Source: Streptomyces sp. NBC_00708
Lineage (GTDB): Bacteria; Actinomycetota; Actinomycetes; Streptomycetales; Streptomycetaceae
Reading direction: 5' to 3'
Length of the DNA: 64,000 bases
NCBI GenBank assembly: GCA_036226585.1
Contig: CP108997.1
Location: 3,100,001 to 3,164,000 of the forward strand
Shown: piece by piece, positions 58,476-64,000 of the stretch
Layout: each line of letters begins with the position of its first letter
Numbering within the stretch: the first letter of the stretch is position 1
Program-made: the position numbers and the translations under genes
Notes under the pieces: model-generated
Seen by the model: only the letters and a program-made list of their open reading frames with translations
Database searches by the model: none
Told to the model about the DNA's origin: nothing

Positions 58476-61255
58476 GGCTTCTCCTTCGTGGCCGGAGGCA
58501 CCGCGACGGGCCTGCGCGGCTTGCGCTCGAAGCACGCGACCGCGCGGGCGAACCGGCCGGCCCACTCCTCGGACGGGTCCGCGCAGCCGACGGCCTTCTC
58601 CAGCACGGACGGTGTGTGGCGCCCGTGGTAGTACTGCCGTGTTCTGACACCCTTCGCGGCCTTCCATCGCGGCTCGCCGACCGGGCAGGGGTCATCGCCA
58701 TCGAGCTGGGCCCGCATCAGCCCGGCGACATGCTCGGCCAGGGCACGCGGAGCACCGACGGCTCCGACCCGGCTGTGCACCGCCCGGTCGACCGCCTGGC
58801 CGATGGCGCAGTCCACCAGGCGTCGGTCCGAGGCCCGGTGCGCGGCCAGCGTACGGCGCATGGCCTCCCCGGGAAGAGGCGTGATCCAGCCCAACAGGTG
58901 CGAGGCCACGGCCATTTCGGCCCAGAGGGCGATGCGCAGCTCGTCCTGCTCGGACAGGCGCTGGGCCGTACGCAATTGCCGGAGCGTACACGGAGCCGAG
59001 GCGCAGTCCGGGCCGCAGGCCCCGCTGCGAGGCGCGACCACGGGCGCCAGGTCACCCGGGCGGACGGTTCCCGCGTCCTCGCGCGAAGTCCCGTCGTCCA
59101 TACGGACCAGGAGCGGGTAGTCCATGCCGTCGGTGAACACCGCCGCCTCACCCGGTCTGAGAGTGACCAGGTACTCGGACTGCGGCTCGGTGATGTTCAT
59201 CGTGGCGCCGACGGCCTCCCGGTCGTCCCGCGCCGGGAGGCGGTGCACGATCTTGGCCGCGGTGTTCTTGATGACGTCCGGGATCAGTTTGGCGGGGATC
59301 TGGTCGGCGATCACCAGCCCTTCCCCGTACGCGCGGATCTCGGCCAGCAGGCCCGCGAACATCTCCACGGAGTGCGCCCCCGTCCCGCCCTCCTGCGGCC
59401 GGCGCAGCAGCCGGTGGGCCTCCTCGAACACGGTCAGGTGACGGAGGGGGGAGGAGATCCGGCCCGTCGCGCGCTGTTCCGTCCGCAGGTACTCGACCAG
59501 CCGGATGAGGATGGTCCCCATGAGGAAGGCCTTGTCGTTGTCGTCCCCGACGTCCTCGATCTCGAAGACGACGTTGCGCCGCAGCAGTTCACCGAAGTCG
59601 ATGGGGTGGCCACCCTCCAGGAACCGGCCGGTGGTGCCGAGCCGGAGGCCCGCGAGCCGGATCCTGATGAAGCCCCGGACGTTGTCGGTGATCTCCTTGC
59701 CGTAACCGATGTCCGACACGACCTGGAGCGCCGTGTGCTCCAGGTCCTCCAGGGTCGGGTAGCGCGGCCGGGTCCCGGGGGTCCACGGTTCGCCGAGCGT
59801 CAGGTCCCACCCCAGCTCCTCGTAGCACCGGGTCAGCGCCGCGCTCAGCACCTGCGGGAAGGGCTCCTGCGGGTCGAAGGACGCCAGGAAGAGTGCGCGG
59901 ACCATCTCCAGGTGGGTCTGCAGCGGGAAGCGTTCGCCGGACGGCGGGCGGGAGGGTTCCAGGGGGTTCAGGCCGGCGGGGAGCGTGTCGCGGTCCCCGG
60001 GCCTGATGACGAGCACCTCGTCCTTCTCGCCCAGCCGTGCGGACATGGCCCGGTACTCGGCCTTGGCCGGTTCGACGACCAGCCAGGGAAGCCGCTCCCG
60101 GGTGGCCGCCTCGAGGATGCCCCGGACGGTCTGGGACTTGCCGCCGCCCGTGGCACCGCAGACGAAGGTGTGCCGGTTGAGCGTGGTGCGGGGCAGGCTC
60201 AACTCCCCGGCCGGGCCCCGGTTCCGGTCCAGGACCGCGCCGATGCGCAGGGGGCCGCCCTCCGGACCGGAATGCTCGGTGCCGCTCTCCGGAGTGACAT
60301 CGAATGCGGGACGGATCGCGAACCGCACTCCGGGCACCTCCTGGGCGGGGGGCCTGGCCAGGGCCGCCAGCAGCTCCGAACTGCCGTGGAACGGAAAGGG
60401 GGCGGGCGCGGGCAGGCACAGATCGAGCGCGGTCCGCAGACCGCTCGCCCGTCCGGACGGCTTCAGCGCGTACGGAAGCCCTTCGAGATCCGCCGACGCG
60501 CACAGGAGAGCGGCGACCCTTTGCGCGTCCTCGGGGGTACGGCCGCCCGCGAGGAGACGTATGCGCCACAGACCGGTCGCCGACGCCGTGGCCAGCTCCT
60601 GGTGCCGGCGCTCCAACCGCAGTGCTTCCAGCGCGTGCTCGGGCGAGGACGCCTCCCGGGACCGCGCCGCGCGCCGCCGGTCAGCGGTGTCCGCGACAAG
60701 CTCGTCGAGCGCGGCGGGCGCCACCGGCTCGGCCAGGACGAACCAGGCGAAGGCGCCCTGCCAGACGCCCAGAAGGCTGTCCTCGACGCTGGGGCGCAAC
60801 CGGGAGGCCCCGCGCTCCGGTGCCCCGTTCCCGACCAGCAGGCCGTCGGCTATCGCGGCGATCGCGCTCCAGTGCGGAAAGCGCGCCATGGCAGCGGCGA
60901 CGGCGCCGTGCGGCAGGCGCCGGCCGCGCGCTCCGGCAGGCAGGCCGAGCAGGACCGTGTCCCGTTCACCGGTGACCTCTCCGCCGATGAGCGAGGAGCC
61001 GCCGAGATGGATCTCGACCGGTCCGGAGGCCGAGAGGCGTGACCACCCGAGCAGGACACAGCCCCGGTCCGGGCCGGCCGCGGCGCCCGCGTGGAAGGCG
61101 GACACGAGGGCGGCGAACCGCTGCGCACGCGGTTCGTCTTCGGCACCGGACGGCCCGGAGGCGTCCCGCCCGAGCCGAGGCACCTCGGTCAGCAGACAGC
61201 CGGGCAGGCCCACCATCCCCTGCCACGCCTCGTCCGCCGCCCCTATCCGCGTCAT
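58472..61255 (-). CDS. HerA/VirB4-like P-loop ATPase
   Basis: The product is 927 residues from ATG 61255 (MTRIGAADEAW). Walker A is GATGGGKSQTV around residues 366-375, Walker B LTVFEEAHRLL around 607-617. ADQIPAKLIPDVIKNTAAKIVHRL matches the HerA/TraD-type sensor region. The N-terminal 350 residues resemble no domain I can name. The C-terminal 230 residues contain a four-Cys cluster (ACGPDCASAPC) that could bind zinc. Such ATPases move DNA or protein through membranes or along DNA. Proximity to the type IV secretion-like set suggests a coupling or translocation role. Confidence 0.87.
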   Translation of the reverse strand: MTRIGAADEAWQGMVGLPGCLLTEVPRLGRDASGPSGAEDEPRAQRFAALVSAFHAGAAAGPDRGCVLLGWSRLSASGPVEIHLGGSSLIGGEVTGERDTVLLGLPAGARGRRLPHGAVAAAMARFPHWSAIAAIADGLLVGNGAPERGASRLRPSVEDSLLGVWQGAFAWFVLAEPVAPAALDELVADTADRRRAARSREASSPEHALEALRLERRHQELATASATGLWRIRLLAGGRTPEDAQRVAALLCASADLEGLPYALKPSGRASGLRTALDLCLPAPAPFPFHGSSELLAALARPPAQEVPGVRFAIRPAFDVTPESGTEHSGPEGGPLRIGAVLDRNRGPAGELSLPRTTLNRHTFVCGATGGGKSQTVRGILEAATRERLPWLVVEPAKAEYRAMSARLGEKDEVLVIRPGDRDTLPAGLNPLEPSRPPSGERFPLQTHLEMVRALFLASFDPQEPFPQVLSAALTRCYEELGWDLTLGEPWTPGTRPRYPTLEDLEHTALQVVSDIGYGKEITDNVRGFIRIRLAGLRLGTTGRFLEGGHPIDFGELLRRNVVFEIEDVGDDNDKAFLMGTILIRLVEYLRTEQRATGRISSPLRHLTVFEEAHRLLRRPQEGGTGAHSVEMFAGLLAEIRAYGEGLVIADQIPAKLIPDVIKNTAAKIVHRLPARDDREAVGATMNITEPQSEYLVTLRPGEAAVFTDGMDYPLLVRMDDGTSREDAGTVRPGDLAPVVAPRSGACGPDCASAPCTLRQLRTAQRLSEQDELRIALWAEMAVASHLLGWITPLPGEAMRRTLAAHRASDRRLVDCAIGQAVDRAVHSRVGAVGAPRALAEHVAGLMRAQLDGDDPCPVGEPRWKAAKGVRTRQYYHGRHTPSVLEKAVGCADPSEEWAGRFARAVACFERKPRRPVAVPPATKEKP

Positions 61256-61529
61256 GTGCGAGGAGCGCGGTCGTCGAGGGCCCACCCGCCGCATGCCGGG
61301 CCGGACCGGCCGACAGGCCAAGGGACTTGACGCACCGCAACGCGAACGCGCATCAGCACGCGCGCACCCACCGCTTCCGTCACGGACCGTCCCCCCATGG
61401 ATCGAACGTGTGACAGCATCATAGGGTTGACCTGGATCGGCCGCAGTGAACCCCTCCGGTGTCGACCTCCCCAACCTGGCTGATTTCGGCGCCTGTTGCA
61501 GCTTCCGTTACCCACAGGGCGGAGTTCCC

Positions 61530-62729
61530 ATGGACCATCCCGTCGATCCGCGGCGACCATATGACCCTGCGGGTTCTTCCGGCGATGTCCCGGACCCAAG
61601 CGCCTCACAGGTGCCGCCGCCCCACCCGTACGAGCAGCAGGGCCACCCTCCGCCCGCTCAACCCCCGTACACACCAGGGGGATTCGCTCCGCCGGGGTCC
61701 TTCCAGGGCTTTCAGGGACCGGCCCACCCCCAGCCCCCGACGGACCGCCCCGGCCCCGTTCCGTCACCGCCGGCTCCCGGGCATCCCCACATACCCGGCG
61801 CGTGGCCCGCGTCCGCGTACGACCCCGCCGCGCCGCCGCCCACCCGTCGCAGGGTGGACTCGTCGAGCGTGACCACGCTCCTGTTGCACCTGCCTCACCT
61901 CCTGGCAAGTCTCCTGATCATCTGGGTGATCTCCCTGATCTTCCCGACGTGGATGGGCACGTCGTTCATCCTCGCCTGGCTCGCCTCCGGCGCGCTGATG
62001 TTCCACCGGCCCACCGAGCGCGTGGTGGCGAAGCTCTTCTACAAGGTGCGCCCGCCCACCGCTGCCGAGCTCGCGCGCCTGCAGCCCTTGTGGGACGAGG
62101 TCACCCGGCGCGCCGGTCTCGACGGCTCGCGCTACGACCTGTGGATCGAGGACAGCGACGAGGTCAACGCCTTCGGTGCGGCGGGACACATCGTCGCCGT
62201 GACCCGCAATTCGCTGGACCGGCTCACTCCGGACCGGCTCTCCGCCGTCCTCGCCCATGAGCTGGGGCATCACGTGAACGGTCACACCTGGGCCGGACTC
62301 CTCGGCGTCTACTACGGACTTCCCGCCCGGATCGCGATGATCGTCGCGACGTACGTCACGGTCTTCGCCGTGGTCGTGGCGGCGGAGTTCGCCATCCTGG
62401 CCGCGGTCGTCCTGGTCCTGGTGATCGCCGTCTTCGCGATCGCCATCGCCTTCACCTTCCCGCCGGCGTTCGCCCTGCTCGCGATCCCCCTGCTCATCCC
62501 CTGGGCAGGCCGGCGCGGTGAGCTGCGCGCCGACAGGTTCGCCGGCGAGATCGGATACGGACCGCTGCTGATCACCGTATTCACCGATTACCTGAACCGG
62601 GGCGCCGACACCGAGGAGAAGGAGCAGGGTCCGCTGGGCCGGATCATGTCCACGCACCCCCCGCTCCACACACGCATCCGGGCGCTCGAGATCTTCACCG
62701 CCGGACCGCCCGAAGGCCGGCCCTCATGA
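61530..62729 (+). CDS. M48-family membrane metalloprotease (HtpX-like)
   Basis: The product is 399 residues from ATG 61530 behind GGCGGAG. A Pro-rich N-terminus of about 115 residues precedes transmembrane helices (LLIIWVISLIFPTWMG and later LVLVIAVFAIAIAFTF). The zinc site H243-E-L-G-H247 lies in VLAHELGHHVNGHTW, with a third ligand Glu near 331 (GELRADRFAGEIG). It is a predicted membrane quality-control or processing protease. The next gene starts within its stop (ATGA), so the two work together or are at least co-translated. Confidence 0.92.
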   Translation: MDHPVDPRRPYDPAGSSGDVPDPSASQVPPPHPYEQQGHPPPAQPPYTPGGFAPPGSFQGFQGPAHPQPPTDRPGPVPSPPAPGHPHIPGAWPASAYDPAAPPPTRRRVDSSSVTTLLLHLPHLLASLLIIWVISLIFPTWMGTSFILAWLASGALMFHRPTERVVAKLFYKVRPPTAAELARLQPLWDEVTRRAGLDGSRYDLWIEDSDEVNAFGAAGHIVAVTRNSLDRLTPDRLSAVLAHELGHHVNGHTWAGLLGVYYGLPARIAMIVATYVTVFAVVVAAEFAILAAVVLVLVIAVFAIAIAFTFPPAFALLAIPLLIPWAGRRGELRADRFAGEIGYGPLLITVFTDYLNRGADTEEKEQGPLGRIMSTHPPLHTRIRALEIFTAGPPEGRPS

Positions 62730-64000
62730 CGTTCCCCGCCCCCGGAACCACGCCCGCCGACGGGTTCCTTCACCTCTTCGAGTCCGGGCAGCGGCTGGGC
62801 TGGGTCCACCGTGACCCCGAGACCCTGCGCCGTCCCTTCCCCGAACCGGAGCCGCAGCGGCAGCCCGTACCCGTGGCGTACGAGAACCGGGCGGCCGCCG
62901 CCCGTATCGCGTACGAGAGCCGCAAGCGGTCCGTCACGACAGCCGGCGCGGTCCTCGTGGCGGCCTGCTTCCTGCTGTCCCTCGTGGCGGGCGGCGTACT
63001 GGCGCTGCTCGCCGTGGTCGTCGCGGTGGTGTGCGTCGCGCGCGTCGCCCACGCAGGCCAGGCGGCCGAGGAGGCGGACCGGGTTCTGGACGGCAAGCGC
63101 ACCGAGCTGGAGGGGCACTTTCAGTACGCGTGGCAGGGCTGGTGGGAGCGGGGGCGGCAGCACGCGGCGGCGCAGGACGAGTGGACGCGGAGCCTCCCCG
63201 CGTGGGGCGCGCTCCCGGCCCTCCCCGACTCCCGCCGGCTGGACGTCTTCGGCGGGAGCCGCCGCAGCCGGGAGGGGTTCCTCACGGTCTACGGCGCCTC
63301 GACTCTCCGTCAACGGCCCGTGATCGTGATCGACCTGACCCGGTCCCTCGTCTGCGAGGAACTGGCCGCGCTGGCCGAACCGGCCGGGTTCCCCGTGGAC
63401 GTACAGCTGCTGCCGAGCGGTATGGCCGGCAGCGACATCCTGAGCGGCCTCACGCCGCGGGAGCTGGTCGACACCTTCGTGGAGGCCGTCCACTCCGAGG
63501 ACTCCCGGGCCGACCGGGCCGCTCGCACCATCGACACCATGATCCTCGACCGGCTGTGCGGAGCCCTGGGGGACGAGGTCACGCCGGCCCGTCTGGGAGC
63601 GGGGCTGCGCGCGCTGATGGGGGAGACCGATGACGCGGAAGCCCTCACCCGCACGGAACGCAACCGCGTCGCGGACGAGTTGCTGGCCGACAAGAACAAG
63701 GACCAGGTGCGGGACAGCCTGGTCCGGCTCGCGGCCTTCCTTCACCCGCTGGAACGGCTCGGCACGCAGACCACCGGGCGCGGCTCCGGCCGCCTCACCT
63801 GCATCGCCCTGGACTCCACGGCGGGAACGGCCGGAACGGAGTTGCTGGCGGACCTGATGGTGCAGAGCGTGTCCCGCCTCCTCGCCTCCTCCCGGAAGAC
63901 CGTCCCGGCGGTGATCGTCGCGCTCGGCGAGCAGGGTCTCCAGCGGCGCTGTCTCGATCAGCTGGCCACGGTCTGCGAGCACCAAGGCGCACAGCTCACC
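62726..64000 (+). CDS. Membrane protein of unknown function, partial (runs off right edge)
   Basis: ATG 62726 overlaps the protease stop. At least 425 codons are open to the window end. Residues 1-65 are soluble and Pro/Arg-rich. Two closely spaced transmembrane helices follow (about 70-105, AVLVAACFLLSLVAGGVLAL and AVVVAVVCVARVA), then an amphipathic helix with many Trp (YAWQGWWERG). A cytoplasmic alpha/beta region follows (RPVIVIDLTRSLVCEEL, SGRLTCIALDSTAGTAGTEL, VPAVIVALGEQGLQR) that looks like a Rossmann or P-loop-like fold but shows no Walker A so far. No family is recognised. Confidence 0.85.
   Translation, partial: MTFPAPGTTPADGFLHLFESGQRLGWVHRDPETLRRPFPEPEPQRQPVPVAYENRAAAARIAYESRKRSVTTAGAVLVAACFLLSLVAGGVLALLAVVVAVVCVARVAHAGQAAEEADRVLDGKRTELEGHFQYAWQGWWERGRQHAAAQDEWTRSLPAWGALPALPDSRRLDVFGGSRRSREGFLTVYGASTLRQRPVIVIDLTRSLVCEELAALAEPAGFPVDVQLLPSGMAGSDILSGLTPRELVDTFVEAVHSEDSRADRAARTIDTMILDRLCGALGDEVTPARLGAGLRALMGETDDAEALTRTERNRVADELLADKNKDQVRDSLVRLAAFLHPLERLGTQTTGRGSGRLTCIALDSTAGTAGTELLADLMVQSVSRLLASSRKTVPAVIVALGEQGLQRRCLDQLATVCEHQGAQLT

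Overview
The window is about 72% G+C, with strongly G/C-biased third codon positions, frequent GTG/TTG starts and ATGA/GTGA stop-start overlaps. Several families are characteristic of the genus: DUF5753 XRE regulator with DUF397, acyl-CoA carboxylase beta/epsilon pair, AfsA-type hotdog protein, DUF2786, Tcp-type conjugation proteins and an actinobacterial Tad pilus. This is almost certainly a Streptomyces chromosome. I cannot name the species. No rRNA, tRNA, CRISPR array, transposase, integrase or replication origin was seen.

Region 1 (1-12 kb) holds the start of an aldehyde dehydrogenase, a DUF5753 XRE / anti-sigma-like ATPase / DUF397 trio with two matching operator-like motifs, a lipoprotein, an FUSC-family membrane protein, a DUF2786 protein, a family-A DNA polymerase, and two secreted enzymes that share a C-terminal chitin/lignin-binding type module (an intradiol dioxygenase and an S1 protease). 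A large palindromic repeat lies in frame inside the protease signal region. Region 2 (11.3-17.3 kb) has a small APH-type kinase and an FtsX-type ABC transporter divergent from a NarL-type two-component system.

Region 3 (17.3-29.9 kb) is a biosynthetic-looking locus. A tightly coupled eight-gene operon runs ligase > SDR > acyl carrier protein > AfsA-like hotdog > YciI-like > FAD oxidase > carboxylase beta > epsilon, from a good candidate promoter. Divergent from it is a phosphopantetheinyl transferase; next to that are a HAD phosphatase, an orphan LuxR regulator, a TetR regulator with a clear operator, and a soluble two-component pair. There is no ketosynthase in the window. Region 4 (30-34.4 kb) carries a UbiA-type prenyltransferase behind a 71-nt near-perfect palindrome, a DUF2165 membrane protein, an SDR and a GH43 glycosidase behind a 33-bp double LacI-type operator.

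Region 5 (34.4-46 kb) is a Tad/Flp-type pilus operon read on the minus strand: lipoprotein, secreted protein, SAF/CpaB-like, CpaE-like, CpaF ATPase, TadB, TadC, small Flp-like protein, three TadE/TadG-like pseudopilins and a giant membrane protein fusing LysM domains to a BTAD transcription-factor domain. Region 6 (46.4-64 kb) starts with a sigma-factor-like protein behind a cluster of GGTCAAG repeats, followed by a coupled Tcp/type IV secretion-like set (TcpC, small membrane protein, TcpE, VirB4-type ATPase, VirB6-like channel protein, lytic transglycosylase/NlpC hydrolase, membrane-anchored protein) with no relaxase in the window. It ends with a THUMP/RNA-methyltransferase-like protein, a truncated calpain-like protein coupled to a HerA/VirB4-like ATPase, an M48 membrane protease, and a membrane protein cut by the right edge.
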